DNA of 49,475 bases from Xinfangfangia pollutisoli (GCF_020179405.1 NZ_JAICBZ010000022.1:1-49475), one strand, 5' to 3'; shown: positions 38,485-46,812, counted from the first letter of the stretch. Numbers and translations are program-made. Notes: a model not told the origin generated them from the sequence alone.

Positions 38485-39025
38485 GCGGTTGGGCGAGGCA
38501 GATTGTGCCCTGCGCGCGCGCCGCGGGATCTGGCGCTGGCGGAAAGCCGCCGGTGCCCCGCGCGGCGCCGGAAATCAGGGCGCAGTTTGGCGCCGCGGTG
38601 ATGGGAAGGTGAAATTTCTTGTTTTTCAGAAGCTTGAAATAGCGCCGCCGCCGCAAGCCATCCGGGCCGCGTGATCATGTCTTCCGAGTATATGTTTCTG
38701 CTTCGGCAGAGCGTGCGGGCGCCCCAAATGTTTACGCTAGGTCACGCCTTGCACGGGAACGGGTTAGAGGTTGATTTGTTAGTCAATCATCACAGCTTTG
38801 AGTTGTGTTGGCCCTCGAGGACCTGATATTGTTTTACTATGCGGGATCAAGTTTCATTGACCGACACGGAGCCGAAACGCGACTTGCGCGTTGTCGGGAA
38901 AATGGGCGGTGAAACCGGGGGTGTTTGCCCCCGACCCCGATGTGTAGTTGATGGTGCGCGATTTCGGCTCTAAGGCCAATTCGTCTCCGGTGTGCCGCCC
39001 TTCTCCTGAATGAAACGGATCCAAA
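38485..39025 (+). other. 541-nt gap between RR1 and the REC protein
   Basis: I find no credible gene. The middle part (about 38620-38850) is clearly less GC-rich than its surroundings. A 6-bp stem hairpin CGGGGG/CCCCCG lies at 38916-38933 without a T-run. The stretch may hold a promoter, a small RNA or a long leader for the next gene. Confidence 0.6.
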
Positions 39026-39865
39026 GTGAACGTCAGCCCCTTCCGCCCGATCGAGGTGCTTCGCAAGCTCGAAGCCGATTACGGTCCGATGGCCGAAACG
39101 GTCGGCGCACGGTTCGAGGCGTTCAACAGCCTGGGCTGCGAAAAGGGCCGGATGGGCGATGCGGATGCGCTGGAACAGGTGCTGCGCCAGATCATCGGCC
39201 CGGCGCCGTTCCAGAACGGCGACAGCAGCTTGCGGCTGAAGCTGAGCGCCAAGGCCGACAAGCCCGTGACGGTGGAAATCGTGTCTTCGACCAGCCGGCT
39301 GGCGGCGGATGAGGCGGTTGAACGCGCGGTCGCGGCGATGGGTGGGTCGGTTTCGGCGGTGTCGGGCCCGTCCAGCCAGACGGTGCGCCTGACCCTGCCG
39401 CTGGATGAGGTCGAGCTGGACTGTGTCGAACAGGATGTCCGCCCGCAGGAGGAAAGCGCCAGCCTGGCCGGAACGCGGATTCTGATCGCCGATGACAGCC
39501 CCACCAACCGGCTGGTGCTGGAAGAGATGCTGGCCGACACCAAGGCCGAGCTTGTCAGCGTGAACGATGGCAAAGAGGCGCTGGACCGCTGGCGTTCGGA
39601 CCAGTTCGATCTGCTGCTGCTGGATATCTCGATGCCGGTGATGGATGGGGTCACCGCGATCCGCGAAATCCGCGCCACGGAACAGGAAAAGGCGCTGACA
39701 CCGACGCCGGCCATTGCGGTTACGGCCAATGCACTGGTCAATCAGGTGGCGGATTATCTGGTGGCGGGCTTCGACACCCATCTGGCCAAGCCGTTCCGGC
39801 GCAAGGATCTGATGCATGCGATCCTGACCTTGCGGACCGGAATGCGCGAGCTGCCGCGCGCCTAA
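39026..39865 (+). CDS. Receiver protein with vestigial kinase ATPase domain
   Basis: 279 residues. The C-terminal receiver (151-270) is complete: DDSPTNR, phospho-acceptor Asp200 (LLLDISMPVMDG), Thr233, Lys255; it resembles the tail receiver of hybrid kinases. Residues 10-130 align with the ATPase domain of the neighbouring kinases: LEADYGPMAE, GRMGDADALEQVLRQIIG in place of RIGDPHRIQQVLSNLLSNAIKF, and a final SQTVRLTLPL in place of TTVHVSLPL. The N-box Asn, the DxGxG box and the GTGLG loop are all missing, so it cannot bind ATP in the usual way. There is no HisKA domain. The start is a GTG with a weak ribosome binding site; a stop lies just upstream in frame. Confidence 0.82.
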   Translation: MNVSPFRPIEVLRKLEADYGPMAETVGARFEAFNSLGCEKGRMGDADALEQVLRQIIGPAPFQNGDSSLRLKLSAKADKPVTVEIVSSTSRLAADEAVERAVAAMGGSVSAVSGPSSQTVRLTLPLDEVELDCVEQDVRPQEESASLAGTRILIADDSPTNRLVLEEMLADTKAELVSVNDGKEALDRWRSDQFDLLLLDISMPVMDGVTAIREIRATEQEKALTPTPAIAVTANALVNQVADYLVAGFDTHLAKPFRRKDLMHAILTLRTGMRELPRA

Positions 39866-40231
39866 GACCTGCCATGACCGCCGGAAACCGATTGTCCAGG
39901 GCCCGGCAATTCCAATTGCCCAGCGCCGGAATTATTGGCCGATTTCCGCGCCTTGCCTTGGCGGCGAAACGATTTCGCGCTGTGCGGCCCGGCGCAATTG
40001 CGCGGCGCCATTCGCCAGAGTGCCCGGTCATTCAGCGCGGCTGCAACACCGCGCGGCTTTATCCTGATCGCCTGTGGAAGGGTCTTGATCGAAGGCGCCC
40101 GTCCAAGACAGACTGCACGCGTCCCAGCGTTATCCGGGGCAAGTGTTTTATGCGTGATCTTGGCATTCCCGACCTTCGCCTGACCCGCTGCTTTCCGAAT
40201 GCCAATTTGTTTTTGTCTGAAAGGATCATTC
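39866..40231 (+). other. 366-nt gap before RR3
   Basis: No credible gene. Palindromes are present: GGCAAT-TCCA-ATTGCC at 39905-39920 and GCGCAATTGCGC at 39992-40003, sharing the core CAATTG or a near form. The last 100 nt become less GC-rich and should hold the RR3 promoter. Confidence 0.55.
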
Positions 40232-40681
40232 GTGCCAGATGACGACGCAAGCCCCGGGCAATACGCGATAGTGCCCAAACGAATGGAAGCGTCCGCCAGA
40301 CCGATCAGGATTCTTGTCGCCGATGATGACGAGATCAACAGGGCCATCGTCGGGCATCTGATCGCGACCCTGCCCGAAGCCATGCTGACCGAAGCGGCCG
40401 ATGGCCGGGCGGCGCTGGAACTGGCCCAGACCCAGCGCTTCGATGTGCTGATCTTCGATCTGAACATGCCCGAGATCAAGGGCGACCGGCTGATCCGCCA
40501 TCTGCGCGCCAGCCAGTCTCTGAACGCAGCCTCGGCCATGGTGCTGTTCAGCGCCGCCGCCGATGCCTCGGGGCAGATTCCGGGCAATACCGCCTCGGCG
40601 CTGGCCGATCTGGTCCTGCCCAAGCCGATCCGGGCCGAGGCCTTTCTGACCGCGATCCGGGGCCTGGCGCAGCGGGGCTAA
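40232..40681 (+). CDS. Single-domain response regulator (RR3)
   Basis: 149 residues, only a receiver: acidic pocket VADDDEIN, phospho-acceptor Asp76 (VLIFDLNMPEIKGDRLI), Ser107 in the switch position, Lys131. A short N-terminal extension of about 22 residues precedes the domain. I choose the GTG at 40232 with AAGGAT in front; the ATG at 40283 would give a bare receiver. With no output domain it is suited to shuttle phosphate to or from the Hpt protein encoded nearby. Its stop is three bases from that of the convergent kinase HK2. Confidence 0.85.
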   Translation: MPDDDASPGQYAIVPKRMEASARPIRILVADDDEINRAIVGHLIATLPEAMLTEAADGRAALELAQTQRFDVLIFDLNMPEIKGDRLIRHLRASQSLNAASAMVLFSAAADASGQIPGNTASALADLVLPKPIRAEAFLTAIRGLAQRG

Positions 40682-40684
40682 GGA

Positions 40685-42865
40685 TCAGGCCTCTTCCAGC
40701 GGCAGGATGACCCGCACGGTCGTGCCTTCGCCCAGCTGGCTTTCCACTTCGATCCGGCCCTGCATCAGCTCGACCAGCTTCGCCACGATCGCCATGCCCA
40801 GCCCGGTGCCGCCGAAGCGCCTTGTCACGCTGCCATCGGCCTGCTCGAAGGCGTTGAAGATGCGCTGCGCCTGTTCGTTGTTCATCCCGATGCCGGTATC
40901 GCGCACCTCGATGACCATGGGCTTGCCCGGCGGGCAAGAGAAGACGACCGAGATCTCGCCCTCATGGGTGAATTTGATCGCGTTGCTGACCAGGTTCTGC
41001 AGGATCTGCATCAGCCGGTGCGGGTCGCCGATGCGCGGCATGTCGGGCCGGCCGCTGGTGTAGATTTCCAGATCGAGCCGCTTTTCATCGGCCGCAACCG
41101 CGTAAAGCTCATGCACGCGCGAGGCGATCTGTTCGGGGCGGAACAGCGCCGCCTCAAGTTCCAGTTTGCCCGCCTCGATCTTCGACATATCCAGCACGTC
41201 GTTCAAGATCGTCAGCAGCAATTCTCCCGAATGGCGGATCGTCGACAGCATCTTCTTCTGTTCGGCATCCTGCACCAGCCGGTCCAGCACTTCGGCCATG
41301 CCCAGAACCCCGTTCAGCGGGGTGCGGATCTCATGGCTCATATTGGCGATGAACTGCGACTTGCTGCGGTTTTCCGATTCCGATTTGGCGGCGGCATCGC
41401 GCAGGCTGATCTCGGTGCGGTATTCGTCGGTGATATCGGCCAGCGAGACCACCACCTTGGCCTCGGCCTCGGTCGATTGCAGCAGCGTCGCGTTGACCGA
41501 GATCACCCGGCGTTCGCCATCGCTGCGCCGCAACAGCGACACCCGGCGCTTGCGGATCGGCTTGTGGTCCAGAAGCATCCGCGCGAAGGCCAGCGCCAGA
41601 CCCGAGGCCGGCGTGCCTTCGGGCCATTCAAAGCCCCAGCGGGGATCGGCCAGATTGATCTCGCGCACCGCCACGGCCTGCAGGCCCAGGATCCGCTCGG
41701 CCTCGGCATTGATGAACAGGATGCCGCCGCGCGTATCGAGCGCGATGATCCCGGACAGGTTGGTTTCCATCAGCCGCGACAGGAAATCCCGCTCGGCCTG
41801 CAGGGCGCCTGACAGGAAGCGCCGTTCGGTGGAATCATGCAGGCGCAGGACCCAGCCGATCACCACATGCTCGCTGCCGAAGGGCTGGCGCACCGGGAAG
41901 ACATCGGGGTCGAAATAGCGGTTGCGGATGGTCAGCGCCCGGGGCGTCGGATGGCCCGCGGTGTCGATGATCTCGCTGATGAAACCCTGAAGCTCTTGGT
42001 TTTCGGCCTCCATCCCGTCGGATTTGCCCGGCTCGCGCCCGAAGATGCGCCGGGCTTCGGGGTTGCGGCCCACCTGGTTGCCGTCGCGGTCCAGGAAGAC
42101 GATGGGATCGGGCGCATTGTGGAACAGCAGATCCTTGGCGATCACCGCCACATCCATCAGCACATTGCGCGCGATCATCTGCGACAGCAGAAACAGGCTG
42201 ATCGAGAAGCCGAAGGGCGTGGGGTCGAAGCCATGCACCGTGAAGCCGAAGCCGATATAGAAGATGTTGCACAGCACCGGCACCAGCGTGACCATCAAGA
42301 GGCCGATGAAGAAGGACCGGTGCTGGACATTGGCCAGGACCGAGCCGCGAAGCGTCACCATCAGCGCCCAGGCCAGGTAGAGATACAGATAGACCGAGAA
42401 GGCCAGGAACAGCGGGCCATGCTGGAATTCCACCGCCGGAATCCCGTCGATGATCGTGATCCGGGTCTCGGTTCCGTAGAACAGATGGTGCCAGTCATTG
42501 GTCGCCACCACGATCGCCGCGGCCAGCGGGCCCAGAACCAGGGCCATGCAACGCCAGGTGGGCAGGCGGCGCGACATGCCCAGGGCGTAATCGGTCAGGA
42601 AGAAGGCCCAGGCGGTGGGCAGCAGCACGATGGCCGGCCAGGCCGCCTTGGCCCAGAAGATCTTGCACTCCTCGGTGGTCGAGCTGAGTTCCAGGAAGAC
42701 GGCGATCAGCCAGTACAGCATCGCCGCCAGGGCGATGACGAAGAAATGCCGGCCGAAGAAATACTCGCGCCCCGACCGATACAGCAGGTAGAAGATGCCG
42801 AGCCAGAAGAACAAGGTCACACCCCCGAGCGCGTCGATGCGCTGGACCTCGAAGCATTCTGTCAT
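40685..42865 (-). CDS. Membrane histidine kinase with 7TM N-terminal domain (HK2)
   Basis: 726 residues. The first 230 hold about seven membrane segments (from LFFWLGIFYLLY to FGFSISLFLLSQMIARNVLMD), resembling the 7TM sensor module found in some histidine kinases. Two PAS domains follow (near 245-350 and 370-480), then HisKA with His511 (FIANMSHEIRTPLNGVLGMAEVLDRL) and a full HATPase domain (NLVSNAIKF, DTGIGMNNEQ, FGGTGLGMAIV). There is no attached receiver. It is the last gene of the minus-strand set RR2-Hpt-HK2. The signal is not known; the 7TM module suggests a small hydrophobic or membrane-borne ligand. Confidence 0.9.
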   Translation of the reverse strand: MTECFEVQRIDALGGVTLFFWLGIFYLLYRSGREYFFGRHFFVIALAAMLYWLIAVFLELSSTTEECKIFWAKAAWPAIVLLPTAWAFFLTDYALGMSRRLPTWRCMALVLGPLAAAIVVATNDWHHLFYGTETRITIIDGIPAVEFQHGPLFLAFSVYLYLYLAWALMVTLRGSVLANVQHRSFFIGLLMVTLVPVLCNIFYIGFGFTVHGFDPTPFGFSISLFLLSQMIARNVLMDVAVIAKDLLFHNAPDPIVFLDRDGNQVGRNPEARRIFGREPGKSDGMEAENQELQGFISEIIDTAGHPTPRALTIRNRYFDPDVFPVRQPFGSEHVVIGWVLRLHDSTERRFLSGALQAERDFLSRLMETNLSGIIALDTRGGILFINAEAERILGLQAVAVREINLADPRWGFEWPEGTPASGLALAFARMLLDHKPIRKRRVSLLRRSDGERRVISVNATLLQSTEAEAKVVVSLADITDEYRTEISLRDAAAKSESENRSKSQFIANMSHEIRTPLNGVLGMAEVLDRLVQDAEQKKMLSTIRHSGELLLTILNDVLDMSKIEAGKLELEAALFRPEQIASRVHELYAVAADEKRLDLEIYTSGRPDMPRIGDPHRLMQILQNLVSNAIKFTHEGEISVVFSCPPGKPMVIEVRDTGIGMNNEQAQRIFNAFEQADGSVTRRFGGTGLGMAIVAKLVELMQGRIEVESQLGEGTTVRVILPLEEA

Positions 42866-42950
42866 TCTGGACCCCGTGAATATGGTCGGGCACCGCGGGT
42901 GCGGCGCTTTCCGATCAGCCAGTAAAGTGCAGCTTGCAGCTAGAGTTCTG

Positions 42951-43331
42951 TCAAGATTGCCTGACGTCTAGCACATTGCTGAGGCTGGCGTGAAATATGG
43001 AAATCGGTTGATCGAAGGTTCGCAGGTCCAGCGCGCCGGATTTCTGCGCCTGCGTCAGTTGCCGATCCAGGCTGGCGGCGGCCTCGCCCAGGCTGTCATA
43101 GCCCAGCGTCGCAGCCACGCCCGAGACGCGATGGGCGATCAGGCCGATGCCCGTCAGCGACTCGCGCAGCTGCGCGGGGGATTCGGCCGCCCGGCGCAGC
43201 ATGGCGATTTCAAGCACATAGGTTTCCGCCAGGGCCAGAAAACGCTGGCGGATCGCGAAGAACGGGTCTTTCGGCGGCTCGGCGCGCGGGTCGGGCGAAG
43301 AGATCTTCATGTCGGGATTAAGCACGTACAT
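42951..43331 (-). CDS. Free histidine phosphotransfer (Hpt) protein
   Basis: 126 residues, all helical. The phospho-accepting His67 lies in LIAHRVSGVAATLGYDSLGEAAASLDRQL, with the expected H-x3-G spacing and downstream Leu pattern. The start is 43331 or an ATG at 43310; neither has a strong ribosome binding site. It lies 12 nt after RR2 and 85 nt before HK2. As a stand-alone Hpt it can relay phosphate between the receivers encoded around it. Confidence 0.83.
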   Translation of the reverse strand: MYVLNPDMKISSPDPRAEPPKDPFFAIRQRFLALAETYVLEIAMLRRAAESPAQLRESLTGIGLIAHRVSGVAATLGYDSLGEAAASLDRQLTQAQKSGALDLRTFDQPISIFHASLSNVLDVRQS

Positions 43332-43343
43332 CGCGGAGCCGGA

Positions 43344-44282
43344 TCAATGCGTGAAGGCCAGTTTGCGCGCGCTTTGGCGGGCATCGGCGAAAAGCTGCGG
43401 CACCGCGGTGCGTGTGAACAGCCCGGCATGCTGGATCTCGCCCACGCGCACGACCGGCAGCGGAATGCCCAGCGCCTTGTACAGCTGCGCATAGCGATCC
43501 AGCGCAAGTTCGATTTCATCCTGCACAAGATCGGTGTCGAAATCGGCGCGCTGCGCCACCATGGCGACGAATTCGCCCTGGCCGGCAAAGGCGATCAGAT
43601 GGTTATGCGCCTTCAGCGCCCCGTCGATCGCCGAGGCGACATTGGCCATCGTGTCGATATAGCCGACCCCGTCGGTGGCGCAGTAGATGCTTTCGGCATT
43701 GGCAACCTTGAAGGCCAGAACGCCCTGCCCCATCAGCCGCAGCCGGCCCAGCGTCAGAGCGTAATTCTCAAGCGCCAGGGCGCTGATCACGCTGCCGGCT
43801 TCGGTGATCGTCACCGGCTCGTCGAAGGTGACATTGACCACCGGCAGACCGAAATCAGACGACAGGCGCGTCTCGACCGAGGCGCGGCGGCGGCGTTCGT
43901 CGATCAGATCGCCGACCATGCGCAGCCGGGTCTTCATCTCCAGCTCGTCGATCGGCTTGTGGACATAGTCATTGGCGCCGGCGCGGAAGGCATGTTCGAC
44001 ATGTTCCAGCGATTTCATCGCGGTGATCATGACGATCGGCGTCGTATGATAGTTTTGCATGGCGCGGACGCGCCGGCACAGCTCGATCCCGGTCATGCCG
44101 GGCATTTCGATATCCAAGAGCAGGCAATCGAATTTCTGCCGCGGGTCGCGCAGCCGCGCCAGGGCCTCGCTGCCCGAATTGACGCTGACCAGATCAGCAT
44201 AACCGATCGCGCCAAGCACGTGTTCCAGAAGCATCAGGAAAACGGGATCGTCGTCGACCGCCAGAATCCGCATCGGTGCCAT
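43344..44282 (-). CDS. Response regulator with degenerate GGDEF-like domain (RR2)
   Basis: 312 residues with the same architecture as the protein at 37510-38484. Receiver: AVDDDP, phospho-acceptor Asp57 (LLDIEMPGMTG), Thr88, Lys109. The C-terminal domain has ALENYALTL near 170, VLAFKVANAES, and AGQGEFVAM at 233-241, close to but not a GGDEF signature, then PLPVVRVGEI. The catalytic glutamate/aspartate arrangement is lost. The start follows GGAAAGG. It is the first gene of RR2-Hpt-HK2. The two regulators are clearly paralogues, probably from a duplication of a kinase/regulator unit. Confidence 0.86.
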   Translation of the reverse strand: MAPMRILAVDDDPVFLMLLEHVLGAIGYADLVSVNSGSEALARLRDPRQKFDCLLLDIEMPGMTGIELCRRVRAMQNYHTTPIVMITAMKSLEHVEHAFRAGANDYVHKPIDELEMKTRLRMVGDLIDERRRRASVETRLSSDFGLPVVNVTFDEPVTITEAGSVISALALENYALTLGRLRLMGQGVLAFKVANAESIYCATDGVGYIDTMANVASAIDGALKAHNHLIAFAGQGEFVAMVAQRADFDTDLVQDEIELALDRYAQLYKALGIPLPVVRVGEIQHAGLFTRTAVPQLFADARQSARKLAFTH

Positions 44283-44456
44283 TCTTGCCTTTCCGGTCCA
44301 CCCGACCGACGCCCAGAAGGCAGCCGGACAGAGCAGAGACCTGCGCTAAATTTTCTTCATTTAGATCGAGGAAAATGGCGAAAGTTAGACGTAATTCGCA
44401 GGATAGTTTAGCATCCGGCAACGATCACACGCGGAACGGGCGGGCGGATCGGCCGT

Positions 44457-44936
44457 TCAGATCGGGGCGGCCAGGGCGCGAAATGTGCCGCGATAAAAGA
44501 CCAAAGGCTCGGCCGTCGGGTCGGCGGACAGCGCCTCGACCGCGGCGACAACGATGTGGTGATCGCCGCCGTCATAGGTCTGGGTGATCCGGCAGGAAAT
44601 ATGCGCCAGGGCGCCGGCCAGCATCGGCGCGCCCCCGGCATCGGGCTGCCAGTCCAGCCCGGCAAAGCGATTCTCGCCCCGCCGCGCGAAGGCCTGGGCC
44701 AGGCCGGCCTGCCCCATCGCCAGAACATTGACGCATAGCCGGCCGGCCGGCGCCAGCTGCGGCCAGGTGGTCGAGGATTTCGCCGGGAACAATGCCACCA
44801 GGGCGGGGTCCAGCGACAGGGCATGGAAGCTTTGCATCGTCATTCCAACCGGCCCCGCCGCGCCCGCGGCCGTCACGATGACCACGCCCGAGGCGTAATG
44901 GCCCAGCACGCGGCGCATCTCGGTGGGGTCGATCAT
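44457..44936 (-). CDS. Flavin reductase family protein (FMN-binding split barrel)
   Basis: 159 residues of the flavin reductase-like family, which uses NAD(P)H to supply reduced FMN or FAD to monooxygenases. The start MRRVLGHYASGVVIVTAAG, GMTMQSFHALSLDPALVALFPAKSSTTWP and the C-terminal HHIVVAAVEAL are characteristic. No monooxygenase is adjacent, so the partner is unknown. It separates the signalling island from the flagellar genes and runs in the same direction as both neighbours. Confidence 0.9.
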   Translation of the reverse strand: MIDPTEMRRVLGHYASGVVIVTAAGAAGPVGMTMQSFHALSLDPALVALFPAKSSTTWPQLAPAGRLCVNVLAMGQAGLAQAFARRGENRFAGLDWQPDAGGAPMLAGALAHISCRITQTYDGGDHHIVVAAVEALSADPTAEPLVFYRGTFRALAAPI

Positions 44937-45194
44937 CGGGGCCTCGGCTTCTGGCGGGATGGGGCGGCGGATCCGGTTGCCGCGGGCCCGGCAGAGCGGA
45001 TCGCTGCGGTGCGGCAGCCCCTTTCGACCACAGAAGCCCGCCCGACCGCAAGGCCCGGTTCGGCCGCTGACCGGCGCCGCCTTGCCCGCCGCCGTGCCCG
45101 CCCCGTGTCAGGCCTATGTCAGGCCTGTGCAAGACCGCGACCGGCCAAAGGCAGCCCCCCGATCAAGCCGGGGCGCGGGAATCGCCCGCGCCGG

Positions 45195-45986
45195 TCAGCG
45201 ACCCAGGATCTGCAGTGCGATCGAGGCGGCGCTGCTGGGCCGGGCGTTTCCGCCCATTTCGGCACGGACGATATAGGTCCGCACCAGCTTTTCCATCACC
45301 GCGGGCTCGGCGAACTGGCCGACCGATTCGACCCCCAGCACCGTTCGGGCACGGCTTTTCAGCGTTGCCAGCTGCTTGTCGATGTCGATCAGCGCGAAAC
45401 TGTCGGGCAGGCCCAGCGCGCCCTGCATCACCCGGCGCAGCGGCTCATTGCCCAGGATCGAAAACCATTTCGCATTCTCGCTGCCCCCGCCTTTGGCCAG
45501 ATCTGTCAGCGCATGTTCGGCATTCAGCGCCAGGCGAAAGGTGTTGTTCTGCTCTCCCACCGCCGATTCAAAGCTTTGCCGGTTGTACAGGCCCAGGATC
45601 TTGTCGGCGAAATCCGACATCTGGCTGCGGGGCGTCTCGAAATCGCCGAAGCCGAAGGCCTTCGAGAAGGCAAGATAGCGCTTGTCCGACAGCTTGTTGG
45701 CCAGCGCATCGTCGGACAGGCTGCCATCCTGCAGCACCTTCTGCAGGAAGGCCTTGTAATTGATGTCCTGCTCCAGCCCGAAGGCGGTCAGCGCCACCGA
45801 CAGCAGCCTGCGATCCGCGACCAGATCCTTCGCCGTCTGGATCTTGCCGATGGTCTTGCGGAAATATTCTGCCTCGCGCTGCGCGACGGGCGAGGCCTGC
45901 TGCGCGGCCTGCTGCTTGCCCTGCGTGCGTTTCAGAAAGCTCCAGCCGGCATAGCCGGACAGCGGCAGGACCGGCTGGAAACTCAT
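45195..45986 (-). CDS. DUF1217 family flagellar-cluster protein
   Basis: A 263-residue protein starting MSFQPVLPLSGYAGWSFLKRT, typical for DUF1217 proteins, which occur in flagellar clusters of alphaproteobacteria; I know no established function. It is helical, with the repeated feature LSDKRYLAFSKAFGFGDF, and lacks a signal peptide. Its ATG overlaps the flbT stop as ATGA, so it is the third gene of flaF-flbT-DUF1217. The frame stays open 18 codons upstream inside flbT, which I exclude. Confidence 0.85.
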   Translation of the reverse strand: MSFQPVLPLSGYAGWSFLKRTQGKQQAAQQASPVAQREAEYFRKTIGKIQTAKDLVADRRLLSVALTAFGLEQDINYKAFLQKVLQDGSLSDDALANKLSDKRYLAFSKAFGFGDFETPRSQMSDFADKILGLYNRQSFESAVGEQNNTFRLALNAEHALTDLAKGGGSENAKWFSILGNEPLRRVMQGALGLPDSFALIDIDKQLATLKSRARTVLGVESVGQFAEPAVMEKLVRTYIVRAEMGGNARPSSAASIALQILGR

Positions 45987-46387
45987 GCCCGGCCGGCGGC
46001 CAGAAGCCGCTCCTCGCGCGGAAGCAGGCTGCGCAGGCATTTCAGCACCTGGTAATGCTGCTCGGCCAGTACCGCCTGACTGGCCTGGGCCAGAAGGCTG
46101 CGGCTGTCAGGATCGGTCAACACCTGGCTCAGCTGTTCGATCCCGCGCAGCAGCTGCTGCCGCGTATCGCCCGAATCGGCATCGCCGGACAGGACCAGCT
46201 GCGCGACATAGCAGACCCGGCGCACCGGCGTATTCGCCTCTTCGGGATGGATGGCATCGCGCAGGCGCAGGATATTGGCATTCGGCGTCATGATCGCCAG
46301 TTTCGACCGCCGGTCGCCGTTTTCGATCACCGCGCCATTGATCAACACCCGCTCATGCGGGCCGAGTTTCAGGACCAGCCCGCTCAT
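45983..46387 (-). CDS. flbT: Flagellin mRNA regulator FlbT
   Basis: 134 residues with the FlbT pattern LVLKLGPHERVLINGAVIENGDRRSKLAIMTPNANILRLRDAI and AEQHYQVLKCLRSLLPREE. In Caulobacter FlbT binds the flagellin mRNA leader and limits its translation, in opposition to FlaF. Its start overlaps flaF and its stop overlaps the DUF1217 gene, each as ATGA. It lies downstream of the flagellin gene it would control. Confidence 0.93.
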   Translation of the reverse strand: MSGLVLKLGPHERVLINGAVIENGDRRSKLAIMTPNANILRLRDAIHPEEANTPVRRVCYVAQLVLSGDADSGDTRQQLLRGIEQLSQVLTDPDSRSLLAQASQAVLAEQHYQVLKCLRSLLPREERLLAAGRA

Positions 46388-46773
46388 GCCGCCGCCCCCT
46401 CGCCCCGAAGGCCGCGCAGAACGGCGGTGTTGATCTCGACCAGGATCTCGGCCCCGGCGCTGCCGGCGCGGATCTTGCGGCTGTGATCGGCGGTGAAGCG
46501 GTAAAGGTAGAACAGCCGCGCGCGCAATTGCGCCGGCAGGCCATTTTCGGGGCCGGCCACGTCGGCGGCCAGCAGCGACCACAGGCGTTCATTGTCGCTG
46601 AGCGCGGCGATGAAGCCGGGATAATCCTGCTTGCGCCCGGCATTGGCCTGGTTCAGCCGCCGGGTGATGCGCGCGATCACGTCGTATTCGGCGGCGCGCG
46701 CGGTGCGCATCGGGGTGGCCGCGGCCTGGGCATAGGCCATTGGGGAAAGTCCTGTCTGTGCGATCTGGGTCAT
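46384..46773 (-). CDS. flaF: Flagellin synthesis regulator FlaF
   Basis: 129 residues of the FlaF family: RAAEYDVIARITRRLNQA near residue 26 and NERLWSLLAADVAGPENGLPAQLRARLFYLYRF. FlaF is needed for flagellin production in alphaproteobacteria and interacts with flagellin. The start at 46773 gives the family N-terminus; an ATG at 46740 would be shorter. It follows the flagellin gene after about 70 nt that hold a terminator hairpin. Confidence 0.93.
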   Translation of the reverse strand: MTQIAQTGLSPMAYAQAAATPMRTARAAEYDVIARITRRLNQANAGRKQDYPGFIAALSDNERLWSLLAADVAGPENGLPAQLRARLFYLYRFTADHSRKIRAGSAGAEILVEINTAVLRGLRGEGAAA

Positions 46774-46812
46774 GATCCGGGGCTCCGCTGGTGAGGGCGT
46801 TCAGGGAAAGGT

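Noticed and set aside
38837-39817. Minus-strand open frame opposite the REC protein and its upstream gap
   Set aside because: The plus-strand receiver motifs are complete, and the antisense product shows only the His/Arg/Gln-rich bias of shadow frames.
45106-45126. Direct repeat TGTCAGGCCT in the region between the DUF1217 and flavin reductase genes
   Set aside because: Only two 10-nt copies with an 11-nt step; too short to assign a role.
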